This document shows, piece by piece, positions 1 to 8,132 of a stretch of 18,231 bases of DNA. The stretch spans positions 1 through 18,231 of the forward strand of contig JAJYPQ010000034.1 in assembly GCA_021795255.1 (NCBI GenBank). Direction: 5' to 3'. Source of the stretch: Pseudomonadota bacterium. Its GTDB lineage: Bacteria; Pseudomonadota; Gammaproteobacteria; Acidiferrobacterales; Acidiferrobacteraceae. Made by a program: the position numbers and the translations under genes. Numbering within the stretch: position 1 is the first letter of the stretch; the number at the start of each line of letters is the position of its first letter. The notes below the pieces were generated by a model, which saw only the letters and a program-made list of their open reading frames with translations, did not search any database and was not told the origin of the DNA.

Positions 1-1
1 C

Positions 2-913
2 GGTTCGCCTCCATCCCTTTACCGCGGGCTTATACAAGGGACGCGTTCGCGAACGCTCATAGCGCTCACCTATCGCCTGACTCGCATCGTAGACCGCTTG
101 GGCCTGCTCGGGGTCTTCGGCCAACGCCTCGCCCGGGCCCTCAAAGACCTGCCCGCCCGCCCGCGGACGACTAGGCGAGGCCTGGCCGCGCACCCGGCCA
201 CAGCGCCTGCGGTAGCGCTGTTTCTGGGATGCACCGCAGACCTCGATGACGCGACGATCAATGCCGCGATCACCCTACTCGAGGCCCTAGGACAAGCGGT
301 CGAAATCCCCAAGACCCAGGGCTGCTGCGGGGCGCTCGCGCGCCATGCGGGCTTTACGACCTTGGCCGAACGCCAGGAACGGCGCAATCGGGATAGCTTT
401 ACCGGTACGACCCCGGTCGTTGCGATCACAAGCGCGTGCGCCGCGGCCCTCGACCATTACGACCGCAGCGCAGAGGGCCTGTTCCCGCCGGTATACGATA
501 TTCACCGCTTTTTGGTCGAAAGGACGCCATTTAAACACCTGCCCTTGAGGCCGCTCATCCAAACGGTCGCCATCCATGAGCCCTGCTCGCTACGCAACGA
601 TTTGAAAGGGACTGACCACGTACGCCGCCTTCTTGAAGACATTCCGGGCATCAATATCGTGTCCGCCCCCGGCAACGATATCTGCTGCGGGGCCGCCGGC
701 GACTACTTTTTGCGTGAACCAGAAATGGCCCAGGCACTCTCGGACGCAAAGGCCAAAGCCCTGGTCCAACAAAACCCCGACATCATCGTATCGGCCAATA
801 TTGGCTGCGTCCTCCACTTAAGCGCGGCCCTGACCCGTCAGGGGTGCGCCATCCCCGTCGTGCATCCGCTTTTGGTCCTAGCCCGACAGCTCCCTCTCCC
901 CTTGGGGGCGTGA
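2..913 (+). CDS. glcF: GlcF-like (Fe-S) subunit of glycolate oxidase, 5' end outside the window
   Basis: This is the C-terminal part of a CCG-domain iron-sulfur protein, most like GlcF, the subunit that passes electrons from glycolate oxidation by GlcD/GlcE toward the quinone pool. The frame is open to the left edge, so the real start lies upstream; a TTG at 98 is not needed as a start. Two cysteine-rich CCG modules are visible: FLGC...GCCGALARHAG (about bases 220-350) and HEPCS...DICCGAAGDY (about 580-705). It ends with a GlcF-like tail, VSANIGC followed by HLSAA. A related LutA or HdrB-type CCG protein is the alternative, but the SANIGC tail favours GlcF. coq7 begins 12 bases after the stop. 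With gph further along, the region holds two steps of phosphoglycolate salvage. Confidence 0.75.
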   Translation, partial: GSPPSLYRGLIQGTRSRTLIALTYRLTRIVDRLGLLGVFGQRLARALKDLPARPRTTRRGLAAHPATAPAVALFLGCTADLDDATINAAITLLEALGQAVEIPKTQGCCGALARHAGFTTLAERQERRNRDSFTGTTPVVAITSACAAALDHYDRSAEGLFPPVYDIHRFLVERTPFKHLPLRPLIQTVAIHEPCSLRNDLKGTDHVRRLLEDIPGINIVSAPGNDICCGAAGDYFLREPEMAQALSDAKAKALVQQNPDIIVSANIGCVLHLSAALTRQGCAIPVVHPLLVLARQLPLPLGA

Positions 914-925
914 TAGAGTGAAGCC

Positions 926-1561
926 ATGAGAACGTTCTCCGCCATCGACCGCATCATCGATCAAATCGACCAAACGCTGAAGGCGGTGTTTGTGCCGCCC
1001 CCACTAGATCCCTTTCCAGGGACCATACCGCACGACGATGGGGAACTGAGTCCCGCCGACCGGGACTTAGGCGCACGACTGATGCGCGTAAACCATGCCG
1101 GGGAGGTGGCAGCGCAGGCGCTCTATCAGGGGCACGCGCTCTGCGCCACCGATAGCCGCGTCCACGCGACCATGCGCCGCGCCGGGCAAGACGAGTTGAG
1201 TCATCTTCACTGGACCGCCGCACGTCTCAAGGAACTAAACGGTCACCGCAGCTATCTCACGCCGCTCTGGTACCTGGGATCTTTTGCGATTGGGGCGTCG
1301 ACGGCCTTGCTGGGCGACGCCATGAGCCTTGGGTTTGTCGCCGAAACCGAACGCCAAGTCGTAGCCCATTTACAGGGCCACCTGGCGCGTCTCCCGAAAG
1401 CCGACCAGAAGACCCGCTGCATCCTCGAACACATGGTGGCCGACGAGGCCCGACATGCAACCCAAGCGATAGAGGCGGGCGGTCGATCTTTACCCCTACC
1501 CATGCGCTGGGGCATGCGCATGGCCTCCCAGGTCATGACGCGAACAGCCTTCTGGGTTTAA
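926..1561 (+). CDS. coq7: 3-demethoxyubiquinol 3-hydroxylase (Coq7/UbiF-type di-iron protein)
   Basis: This enzyme performs a late ring hydroxylation in ubiquinone biosynthesis, acting as a peripheral inner-membrane di-iron carboxylate oxygenase. The 211-residue length is normal for bacterial Coq7. The iron ligands are all present: E60 in VNHAGE, E90 and H93 in QDELSH, E142 in ETERQ, and E174 and H177 in DEARH. It follows the GlcF-like gene by 12 bases with only a weak ribosome site, so the two are probably cotranscribed. Its TAA shares four bases (1558-1561) with the stop of the convergent VOC gene, which leaves no room for a terminator between them. The choice of a Coq7-type di-iron enzyme instead of a flavin UbiF is seen in many Pseudomonadota. 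Confidence 0.95.
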   Translation: MRTFSAIDRIIDQIDQTLKAVFVPPPLDPFPGTIPHDDGELSPADRDLGARLMRVNHAGEVAAQALYQGHALCATDSRVHATMRRAGQDELSHLHWTAARLKELNGHRSYLTPLWYLGSFAIGASTALLGDAMSLGFVAETERQVVAHLQGHLARLPKADQKTRCILEHMVADEARHATQAIEAGGRSLPLPMRWGMRMASQVMTRTAFWV

Positions 1562-1929
1562 CTCGCGGGCAAATAAATAAGCTGAACCAAGACCCCGCCC
1601 GGATCACGACAATAGAGGCTACGCGATCCGTCGCGGTGAGACCGCGGCGCCGCCGTGACGACGACATCGGCGTCCTTAAGGCGCTGATACCAGAGATCCA
1701 CATCCTCAGCGCTGTCCACGGCAAAGCCGATATGGTCGAGATAACCACCCGCCGCCGGTTGGCCGTGATGAAGCGCCAGATTGTCCTGCCCGTTCGACAG
1801 GTAGACGTTGTCTGCATCCGGCCGCCACACGACCTTAAGCCCGAGCACCTGGCAATAGAAATCTTCGCTGGCCTTAAGGTCGGGGCAAATCAGCGCCACA
1901 TGGCAAAGACGCAACGCTCCCCTAGCCAT
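1558..1929 (-). CDS. VOC (glyoxalase/bleomycin-resistance) family protein with altered metal site
   Basis: A 123-residue single-domain protein of the vicinal oxygen chelate superfamily with two beta-alpha-beta-beta-beta modules. It opens with LCHVALICPDL and SEDFYCQVLGL, and module 2 starts with LDHIGFAV. I start it at the ATG at 1929, because a G-rich ribosome site (AGGGGGTGAG) sits 4-13 bases upstream; the GTG at 1938 lies inside that site. Expected metal ligands H10 and H66 are present, but the usual Glu of the last strand is Gln (Q116 in LVQLIYL). Substrate cannot be predicted: glyoxalase I, dioxygenase and thiol-transferase members all share this fold. It is the last gene of the rpe-trp run, 12 bases after the osmC-like stop. 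Confidence 0.85.
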   Translation of the reverse strand: MARGALRLCHVALICPDLKASEDFYCQVLGLKVVWRPDADNVYLSNGQDNLALHHGQPAAGGYLDHIGFAVDSAEDVDLWYQRLKDADVVVTAAPRSHRDGSRSLYCRDPGGVLVQLIYLPAS

Positions 1930-1941
1930 TAAACTCACCCC

Positions 1942-2361
1942 CTATTTGACATCCACTATCTCAAAGGAATGGCTGATATCGGCGGTCTTGGCCAGCATAA
2001 TGGAAACCGAGCAATATTTGTCGGCCGACAGGCGGATGGCGCGCTCGACGGCGGCCTCTTTCAGGTCGCGACCGCTTATAACAAAATGTACATGGATGCG
2101 CGTAAAGACCTTGGGGTCTTCCTCGGCGCGATCCGCCTCGATGCGAGTGGTACAACTCCGTACATCGGCACGACCTTTTCTTAAGACGTGAACAACGTCA
2201 AACGAGGTACACCCCCCTAAACCCATCAACACGAGCTCCGTGGGACGCGGACCCAAGTTGCGACCGCCATGCTCGGGCGGTCCGTCCATGGCAACCTTAT
2301 GGCCAGTCTCCGTCGCCCCGGTGAAGGCGACCTCTCCATTCCATTCCACTGCTACCTTCAT
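1942..2361 (-). CDS. OsmC/YhfA family protein, putative thiol peroxidase
   Basis: A 139-residue OsmC-like protein. The family hallmarks are two cysteines, here C51 in LGGCTSFD and C117 in KYCSV, which in characterised OsmC/Ohr members form the peroxide-reducing thiol pair; the R/E environment of true Ohr is less clear, so I assign it to the YhfA-like branch. The ATG at 2361 overlaps the trpC stop as ATGA and has a GAGGGGTGG ribosome site just upstream; the GTG at 2367 would sit within that site and is rejected. Its place at the end of a tryptophan run suggests cotranscription more than a shared pathway. It is probably a cytoplasmic detoxification protein, but its substrate is unknown. Confidence 0.88.
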   Translation of the reverse strand: MKVAVEWNGEVAFTGATETGHKVAMDGPPEHGGRNLGPRPTELVLMGLGGCTSFDVVHVLRKGRADVRSCTTRIEADRAEEDPKVFTRIHVHFVISGRDLKEAAVERAIRLSADKYCSVSIMLAKTADISHSFEIVDVK

Positions 2362-3155
2362 AACCACCCCTCAAACAATTGAATCAATCTCTCCCCCGGG
2401 TCTTGCACGACCATGAAGGCCTCACCTACCAAAAAACCGGCCACGCCAACCCCCTTCAGACGCATGACATCCTGACGATTCGCAATCCCGCTCTCGCTCA
2501 CGACAAGACGGCCCGAAGGAACACCGCTCATAAGGTCGATCGTGGTATCAATCGATGTGGCAAATGTTTGGAGATCGCGGTTATTGATGCCGATGACTCC
2601 TCCCGGGAGCCGCAAGGCAATCGCAAGTTCTTGTGCGTCATGAATTTCGATCAGGGCATCGAGGCCGTAGGCTACGCTGGCCGCATACAGCTCATGCAGT
2701 CGGGCCTCAGTCAAGGCCGCTACGATCAGCAACACGCAGTCGGCCCCCATGGCCCGGGATTCTGCGATCTGATAGGGGTCGAGCATGAAATCTTTGCGCA
2801 ACACCGGCAGGCGGCAGGCGGCGCGCGCCGTCACAAGATCGAGTGCGCTCCCGCGAAAATAGCTCTCATCGGTCAGTACAGACAAAGCGGCGGCGCCGGC
2901 GGCCTCATAGCTCCGGGCAACCAAGGCCGGATCCAAATCGCCGCGCAACACCCCGCGGCTCGGAGAAGCCCGCTTCATTTCGGCGATTATAGCGGGGGCT
3001 TTGCGCGCGGCCTGGGCGCTCAAGGCCTTTATAAACCCACGGGCCGGGGTCGCCTTGGCGATGTCTTGCTCTAAGGCCGCGAGCGTCACACGCTTTTTAG
3101 CCCGCCCCACCTCGTCGGCCTTATCGGCCATAATGCGCGTCAGCACATCCTTCAT
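2358..3155 (-). CDS. trpC: Indole-3-glycerol phosphate synthase
   Basis: It converts 1-(2-carboxyphenylamino)-1-deoxyribulose 5-phosphate to indole-3-glycerol phosphate, the ring-closing step of tryptophan synthesis. The 265-residue TIM barrel shows the expected residues: K61 in AEMKRASPS, LTDESYF (94-100), K121 in LRKDF, E170 in LIEIHD, INNRDL (190-195), SESG (220-223) and FLVGEAF (241-247). It is monofunctional, with no fused TrpF. I start it at the ATG at 3155, which overlaps the trpD stop as ATGA. The frame is open for 62 more codons upstream to 3341, but that part is Arg/Gly-rich, lies inside trpD and has no family counterpart. The 3' end overlaps the osmC-like start, again as ATGA. Confidence 0.97.
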   Translation of the reverse strand: MKDVLTRIMADKADEVGRAKKRVTLAALEQDIAKATPARGFIKALSAQAARKAPAIIAEMKRASPSRGVLRGDLDPALVARSYEAAGAAALSVLTDESYFRGSALDLVTARAACRLPVLRKDFMLDPYQIAESRAMGADCVLLIVAALTEARLHELYAASVAYGLDALIEIHDAQELAIALRLPGGVIGINNRDLQTFATSIDTTIDLMSGVPSGRLVVSESGIANRQDVMRLKGVGVAGFLVGEAFMVVQDPGERLIQLFEGWL

Positions 3156-4183
3156 GCAAAGGTCCGCGTAAAGGCCACAAGTTCCTGAAGCTTCACTAGG
3201 GCGCGCCCCTCCTGTAACACCTTTTGCGCGAGCACCACCCCGTCTGCGAGCCCGGCGGCGAGTCCTGCGACGTAGAGCGCCGCGCCGGCGTTCAGCGCCA
3301 CAGCAGTCGTGGCCGCAGCCGAACTCCCATGCCCTGAACACACAGCTTCCAATATCGCGAGACTTTCCTGCGCATCCGCGACCTTAAGATCCGCCAAGGT
3401 TCCTTCCGGCAACCCAAAATCGCTCGGGCGCAGCCTATAGCGCGTCAGCTCTCCGCCCTTCAGCTCGCAGACCTCGGTGGTAGCCGCTGGACTGATCTCA
3501 TCCAAACCGTCGTCCGAATGGACGACCAGGACATGCTCGGACCCCAGGGCCTTCAGGACCCGCGCAAAGGTCTCAAGCAAAGAGCCTGCGTATACGCCCA
3601 CGAGTTGGCGCGGCGCGCGCGCTGGATTGGTGAGCGGCCCCAGAAGATTAAACAAAGTCCGGATGCCGAGGTCCCGGCGCACCCCGCTCGCATACTTCAT
3701 GGCCTCGTGATGACGCGGAGCAAACAAAAACCCGACTCCGAGTTCATCGATGCAGCGCCCCACCTGCTCCGGCGACAAGGTCAAGACCACGCCGGCTGCC
3801 TCCAACACGTCGGCACTTCCCGAACGGCTCGACACCGAACGGTTGCCATGCTTCGCGACCTTGGCACCGGCGCAGGCGCACACGAGGGCGGTCGCAGTCG
3901 AGATATTGAAGGTCGATGCCCCGTCCCCTCCGGTCCCGCAGGTATCGATCAAGTGCCGTCGATCGGAGACCACGACCGCGTGCGACAGATCGCGCATTAC
4001 CTCGGCCGCCGCTACGATCTCCTCTACAGACTCACCTTTTATCCGTAAGCCCATAAGGAAAGCGCCGATCTGCGCCGGGGCGCCATCCCCCTTCATCACC
4101 GCAGACAAGGCGCCGTGCATTTCCTCCCCGGTCAGATCACACCCTAAAGCCAGCCGCGCCAGCGCGTCCTGCAAGGCGCTCAC
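3152..4183 (-). CDS. trpD: Anthranilate phosphoribosyltransferase
   Basis: It joins anthranilate and PRPP to form phosphoribosylanthranilate. At 343 residues it is standard length. The PRPP-binding loop GTGGDG is at 83-88, KHGNR at 111-115, and [19 protein letters not shown] spans about 169-187; all are signatures of the family. The start is a GTG at 4183 overlapping the trpG stop (GTGA), with only a weak ribosome site, so translation is probably coupled to trpG. It is not fused to TrpG, unlike in enterobacteria. The stop overlaps the trpC start. Confidence 0.97.
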   Translation of the reverse strand: MSALQDALARLALGCDLTGEEMHGALSAVMKGDGAPAQIGAFLMGLRIKGESVEEIVAAAEVMRDLSHAVVVSDRRHLIDTCGTGGDGASTFNISTATALVCACAGAKVAKHGNRSVSSRSGSADVLEAAGVVLTLSPEQVGRCIDELGVGFLFAPRHHEAMKYASGVRRDLGIRTLFNLLGPLTNPARAPRQLVGVYAGSLLETFARVLKALGSEHVLVVHSDDGLDEISPAATTEVCELKGGELTRYRLRPSDFGLPEGTLADLKVADAQESLAILEAVCSGHGSSAAATTAVALNAGAALYVAGLAAGLADGVVLAQKVLQEGRALVKLQELVAFTRTFA

Positions 4184-4755
4184 GTTCGCTCGGCCGTTAA
4201 AAAGTTCTTAAGCAAGGCGTGGCCCTGCTCGCTTAAGATGGATTCGGGATGGAATTGAACGCCTTCCACGGGCCACCATTTGTGGCGCAGCCCCATAATC
4301 TCGTTGTCATCCGTACTCACGGCCGTGATCTCGAGACACTCCGGCAGGTCGTCCCGGGCCACGACCAGAGAATGGTAACGAGTGGCGGTAAACGGGTCCG
4401 GCAGCCCCTTAAAAACGCCCAATCCATCGTGCCGAATGGGCGAGGTCTTGCCGTGCATGACCCGATCGGCACGTCTGACCGTACCTCCGAAGGCCTGCCC
4501 TATGCTTTGGTGCCCCAAGCACACGCCCAGAATGGGAATCGATTCGCCAAAGCGCATGATGAGATCGAGCGAAATACCGGCCTCATTGGGCGTACAAGGG
4601 CCGGGGGATATGACGATCTTATCCGGGGCCAGCTTTTCAATCTCATCAAGCTGGATTTGATCATTGCGCACCACCCGCACCTCCTGCCCCAACTCGCCTA
4701 GGTACTGCACGAGATTGTAGGTAAAGGAGTCGTAGTTATCGATCATGAGGATCAT
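4180..4755 (-). CDS. trpG: Anthranilate synthase glutamine amidotransferase subunit (possibly shared with PABA synthesis)
   Basis: A class I glutamine amidotransferase of 191 residues that supplies ammonia from glutamine to TrpE. The catalytic triad is visible: C79 in GVCLGHQ, and H169 and E171 in [17 protein letters not shown] (6-15) and [11 protein letters not shown] (50-60) are also typical. The start is the ATG at 4755, 35 bases after the trpE stop, with a poor ribosome site (GGGTGG) directly upstream. In many bacteria one TrpG/PabA serves both anthranilate and p-aminobenzoate synthases; that could apply here but cannot be read from this sequence. Confidence 0.96.
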   Translation of the reverse strand: MILMIDNYDSFTYNLVQYLGELGQEVRVVRNDQIQLDEIEKLAPDKIVISPGPCTPNEAGISLDLIMRFGESIPILGVCLGHQSIGQAFGGTVRRADRVMHGKTSPIRHDGLGVFKGLPDPFTATRYHSLVVARDDLPECLEITAVSTDDNEIMGLRHKWWPVEGVQFHPESILSEQGHALLKNFLTAERT

Positions 4756-4790
4756 AGTCCACCCATAATTCTTGACTGAAAGCCCATGGC

Positions 4791-6284
4791 TCAGCGCTCC
4801 ATAGACCGATCAAGCCCCGCGGCCGCAAGCTCCGCCGCCCTAAACATGGCCCGCGCCTTATTCATGGTCTCTTCCCACTCCCGCTCGGGGATGGAGTCGG
4901 CCACGATGCCGGCGCCCACTTGGAGATAGAGACGCCCATCGCGTATCACGGCGGTCCGAATGGCGATCGCCATATCCATGTTCCCGCTCCAGCCAATATA
5001 CCCGACCGCGCCCGCGTAAAGACCGCGCTTGTTCGGCTCTAGCTCGTCTATGATCTCCATCGCGCGCACCTTAGGGGCACCGGTCAAGGTACCGGCCGGA
5101 AATGTGGCCCGCAAGACATCGAAGGCATCAAGGCCAGCCTTAAGCCGTCCAGTCACGTGCGACACGAGATGCATGACGTGCGAATAGCGCTCAATCGTCA
5201 TCTGATCCGAGACGCCCACGCTGCCCACTTCGGCTACACGCCCCACGTCGTTGCGGCCGAGGTCGACGAGCATCACATGCTCGGCGCGCTCTTTGGGGTC
5301 GGCCAAAAGCTCGGCGGCCAAGGCCGCATCCTTCTTCTCATCCCCGCTCCGCGGACGGGTTCCGGCAATGGGCCGCACGGCCACATCGCGGCCCTCGAGT
5401 TTGGCCAAGATCTCCGGCGACGAACCGACCACATGAAAATCGCCCCAATCCAGCAGATACATATACGGCGAAGGATTAATGCGGCGCAAAGCCCGGTAAA
5501 GATCGAGCGGCGTAAAACAAGCCGGGGCCGACAGCCGTTGGGACAAGGACACCTGCATGATGTCGCCGGCATGGATGTACTCGCGCGAACGCGAAACAGC
5601 GGCCTCAAAACCCTGTTTGGTGAACCCGGAGACAAAATCCGACTCCCGCACCACGGTGGGCTCGTGGGGAGTCATTGCGGCCGGCAAGGGCTTGCGTAAG
5701 CGGCTCTCGAGCTCGTCCAGCCGCTTACGCGCCTTCACGACCCCGGCCTCGCCCTCGGTATGGTCGGCATGCACAACCAACGATAACATGCCGCGCAGGT
5801 TATCGAAGATCACGAGCTCGTCGCTCACAACAAACAAGGCGTCCGGGATCCCGATCCCGTCAGGCTTCGTGTTCTCGCCCAAACTCGGTTCGATATGACG
5901 AACCGTCTCGTAGCCGAAATAGCCTACGAGACCGCCATGGAACCGAGGTAGGGCCGGGTGCTCATCAACCCGGTAGCGGGCCTTGAAATCACGTACGGTC
6001 GCTAGGATGTCGCCGGTCGTCCCGCGCTCCAGGACCCGACCGTCGTGCTCAAGCGTCACGGCATACCCGGATAAGCGCAGACAGGTGCGGGCCGGAAGAC
6101 CGATCAGTGAATAGCGGCCCCACTTCTCGCCCCCCTGCACCGACTCGAGCAGGTAGGAATACCGCCCACACGCCAGTTTCAAATAGCAACTTAAAGGGGT
6201 ATCGAGATCAGCTAAGACCTCGCGAACAACGGGGACGCGACGGCCCCCAATGGCATCAAAAGTCAGACAGCGATTTTCGGACAT
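4791..6284 (-). CDS. trpE: Anthranilate synthase component I
   Basis: It makes anthranilate from chorismate with TrpG. The 497-residue length fits TrpE and not the shorter PabB. The N-terminal LLES (45-48) matches the region that binds tryptophan for feedback inhibition, which supports TrpE. The catalytic domain carries MQVSLSQR (243-250), GSSPEIL (287-293), [10 protein letters not shown] (341-350), [11 protein letters not shown] (395-405) and [10 protein letters not shown] (455-464). The ATG at 6284 has an AGGA about 10 bases upstream. A 68-base gap separates it from gph on the same strand and contains a possible RNA switch, described separately. Confidence 0.97.
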   Translation of the reverse strand: MSENRCLTFDAIGGRRVPVVREVLADLDTPLSCYLKLACGRYSYLLESVQGGEKWGRYSLIGLPARTCLRLSGYAVTLEHDGRVLERGTTGDILATVRDFKARYRVDEHPALPRFHGGLVGYFGYETVRHIEPSLGENTKPDGIGIPDALFVVSDELVIFDNLRGMLSLVVHADHTEGEAGVVKARKRLDELESRLRKPLPAAMTPHEPTVVRESDFVSGFTKQGFEAAVSRSREYIHAGDIMQVSLSQRLSAPACFTPLDLYRALRRINPSPYMYLLDWGDFHVVGSSPEILAKLEGRDVAVRPIAGTRPRSGDEKKDAALAAELLADPKERAEHVMLVDLGRNDVGRVAEVGSVGVSDQMTIERYSHVMHLVSHVTGRLKAGLDAFDVLRATFPAGTLTGAPKVRAMEIIDELEPNKRGLYAGAVGYIGWSGNMDMAIAIRTAVIRDGRLYLQVGAGIVADSIPEREWEETMNKARAMFRAAELAAAGLDRSMER

Positions 6285-6333
6285 GGCGTTCTGTTCCTAA
6301 GGAGTAGGCGGTCATTACAAGACAATCTCCTTA
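6256..6333 (-). promoter_or_regulatory. Possible trpE leader: SD-like/anti-SD hairpin with short overlapping ORF
   Basis: On the mRNA strand, TTAAGGAG-like bases (6327-6333) can pair with a downstream CTCCTTA (6298-6304) immediately before the AGGA that precedes trpE. The upstream AAGGAG could also serve an ATG at 6315, opening a 19-codon frame that runs into trpE in another frame and stops at 6256. That frame has no Trp codons, so it is not a classical attenuator peptide. The pairing is 7 bp with a 22-base loop. Both the hairpin and the short frame may be chance; I infer possible control of trpE initiation only from the position. Confidence 0.3.
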
Positions 6334-6352
6334 AGTCGCCATCGCAAACTGA

Positions 6353-7063
6353 TCATGGCATCGCCTTCGAGCGCAAGAACTGCTCATCAAACCGCACAAG
6401 CTCAGGAAGCTTTCCAAAATCTTCCGTGATCACAGTCGCCCCCAAGCTCTGGAGATCCACCCCGTGATGATAACCGTAGCTGACGGCAATGGCCCGCATG
6501 CCGGCAGCCTTCGCCGCGCGCATATCATTCCCCGAGTCCCCGACCAAGACCGTGCCATCACGCATGACCGCGAGCCTATCTGCGGCGACAATCAAGGGCA
6601 AGGGGTCAGGCTTCGCGCGTGCGAGGCTATCGCCGCTTAAGACCACCTCGAAATAGGGCTTGAGCCCCAGCGCTACCAATAAGGGATCGGTGAATCGCGC
6701 GGCCTTATTGGTCACACAGGCGAGCCTAAAGCCGCGCCTCTGGAGGGTCGCCAAAGTGGTCAAGACGTGGGGATATAAAACGCTGCGGTCCGCGACGTGG
6801 CTCGCATAATAATCCCCGTACAAGGATTCGGCCTCGCTAAAGAGTGCTTCGTCCGGCTCCGCGAAGCGCTCGCCAGTCAGGGCTCTTTTGATGAGACGTG
6901 GGACGCCGTCCCCGATCCAGCCAGCGACGGTCGCCTCGTCAAACGATGTCCGGCCCAACGCCCGCAACATATGGTTAGCGGCCGCGGTCAAGTCCGGCGC
7001 GGTATCGACCAAGGTGCCATCCAAATCGAACAGGAGGGCCGCCAAAGGGAACGCGGTTGTCAT
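6353..7063 (-). CDS. gph: Phosphoglycolate phosphatase (HAD superfamily)
   Basis: It hydrolyses 2-phosphoglycolate, the toxic product of RuBisCO oxygenation and of DNA 3'-end repair, to glycolate. The 236-residue HAD protein shows motif [10 protein letters not shown] with D13 and D15, motif II VTNK (117-120), motif III K151 in KPDP, and motif IV GDSGND with D176 and D180. A helical cap lies between motifs I and II. The ATG at 7063 overlaps the rpe stop as ATGA. The rpe-gph-trpE-trpG order is, to my knowledge, recurrent in autotrophic and other proteobacteria (often called cbbE-cbbZ-trpE-trpG), which supports Gph over other HAD phosphatases. Confidence 0.93.
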   Translation of the reverse strand: MTTAFPLAALLFDLDGTLVDTAPDLTAAANHMLRALGRTSFDEATVAGWIGDGVPRLIKRALTGERFAEPDEALFSEAESLYGDYYASHVADRSVLYPHVLTTLATLQRRGFRLACVTNKAARFTDPLLVALGLKPYFEVVLSGDSLARAKPDPLPLIVAADRLAVMRDGTVLVGDSGNDMRAAKAAGMRAIAVSYGYHHGVDLQSLGATVITEDFGKLPELVRFDEQFLRSKAMP

Positions 7064-7728
7064 GCTTTCGCCAACTCCTCGCGCATTTTCTGGATAGTGG
7101 CTCGGTAATCGGGGGTCCCAAAAATGGCCGATCCCGCGACGAAGGTGTCGGCTCCGGCGGCCGCGATCTCACGGATGTTGTCGATCTTGACCCCACCGTC
7201 GATCTCCAGGCGGATGGCGCGACCGCTCGCATCGATGCGGGCCCGAACCGCCTTCAATTTATCGAGGGCTGAGCGGATAAAGCTTTGTCCGCCAAAGCCT
7301 GGGTTCACGGACATGATCAGGATCATATCGACCTTGTCCATAACGTAATCGAGGTAAGACAGCGGCGTCGCCGGATTAAAGACCAGTCCGCATTGACAGC
7401 CGCCGGCCTTGATCAGACCTAACGTCCGGTCGATATGCTCGCTTGCCTCGGGATGAAAGGTGATATACGTCGCCCCGGCCTTGGCGAAATCGGGAATCAG
7501 GCGATCGACCGGCTTGACCATAAGGTGGACGTCGATATCGGCCTTGACTTGGTTTTTCCGCAAGGCCTCGCACACCAGGGGACCGATGGTAAGATTCGGA
7601 ACATAATGATTGTCCATGACGTCGAAATGGACCATGTCCGCCCCGGCAGCCAGTACATTATGAACCTCCTCACCCAAGCGGGCAAAGTCGGCGGAAAGGA
7701 TAGACGGTGCAATCTTAAAGTCGCGCAT
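7060..7728 (-). CDS. rpe: Ribulose-phosphate 3-epimerase
   Basis: It interconverts ribulose 5-phosphate and xylulose 5-phosphate in the pentose phosphate and Calvin cycles. The 222-residue TIM barrel begins [13 protein letters not shown] and has the metal and catalytic residues H34 and D36 in VHFDVMDN, H68 in DVHLM, and D177 in EIDGGV, plus [10 protein letters not shown] (141-150). The ATG at 7728 is chosen because the family starts here; the frame stays open 80 codons further (to 7968) but that part is Arg/Pro-rich and unlike any Rpe. It is the first gene of the leftward run ending with the VOC gene. Confidence 0.97.
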   Translation of the reverse strand: MRDFKIAPSILSADFARLGEEVHNVLAAGADMVHFDVMDNHYVPNLTIGPLVCEALRKNQVKADIDVHLMVKPVDRLIPDFAKAGATYITFHPEASEHIDRTLGLIKAGGCQCGLVFNPATPLSYLDYVMDKVDMILIMSVNPGFGGQSFIRSALDKLKAVRARIDASGRAIRLEIDGGVKIDNIREIAAAGADTFVAGSAIFGTPDYRATIQKMREELAKA

Positions 7729-8132
7729 GAGGGGCCCCGAGGCTAAAGTCGGCAATGTACCCGATAGCGAGCAGATTTGCAGCACCCAAGCCCTTGGCCT
7801 CTCGACGCGTCGCGGCCGCTGCTCTATCGTGGGGACGCGAGACCTAGGGCGCGGACCATTCTCATCCGAATAGCGCTTCGCGGATGCGGCCTCGGGCGCG
7901 CCCCTCAGGGCCCTCGGAGACGAAGCGGGATGTATAGGAAGCGAGGGCCCGGCCTTTCCCCGATCCACCTTAAAGGGGTAGTCCTCACGCCCAGGCTGAC
8001 CGACACGGGAGATAAAGACTAGAATAGGCGGGTAAGGAGCCTAGAGTCGCTCGGCTTGAGCGCCGACCGGTCCCAAAACACGCGATTTTTGAGCGCCGCC
8101 AACGGCGTACCGCATTATTCGAGGTGAAACCT
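7729..8132. other. Divergent rpe/zwf intergenic region with inverted repeats
   Basis: This 404-base stretch has no gene I can support. It holds a perfect 9-bp inverted repeat, GGGCCCTCG at 7908-7916 and CGAGGGCCC at 7942-7950, separated by 25 bases; a shorter one, CATCCG at 7863-7868 with CGGATG at 7881-7886; and the palindrome CGACGCGTCG at 7803-7812. None is followed by a T-run, so these do not look like terminators. They could be operators for divergent promoters or parts of a structured leader for rpe. No tRNA or known small RNA was recognised. Confidence 0.5.
7996..8025 (+). promoter_or_regulatory. Candidate zwf promoter
   Basis: A CTGACC -35-like box (7996-8001) and a TAGAAT -10-like box (8020-8025) are separated by 18 bases. 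They would give a 5' leader of about 100 bases before zwf. The match is moderate (4 of 6 and 5 of 6 bases), judged by eye against the sigma-70 consensus. Confidence 0.4.

Noticed and set aside
2379..3074. Long plus-strand frame opposite trpC
   Set aside because: It is a shadow of trpC in high-GC sequence, with no ribosome site and no recognisable domain.
3156..3341. Sixty-two-codon upstream extension of trpC
   Set aside because: It lies inside trpD, is low-complexity Arg/Gly sequence, and the ATGA overlap at 3155 gives a normal-length enzyme.
7729..7968. Eighty-codon upstream extension of rpe
   Set aside because: The extension is Arg/Pro-rich, contains the inverted repeats, and Rpe proteins start at the ATG at 7728.
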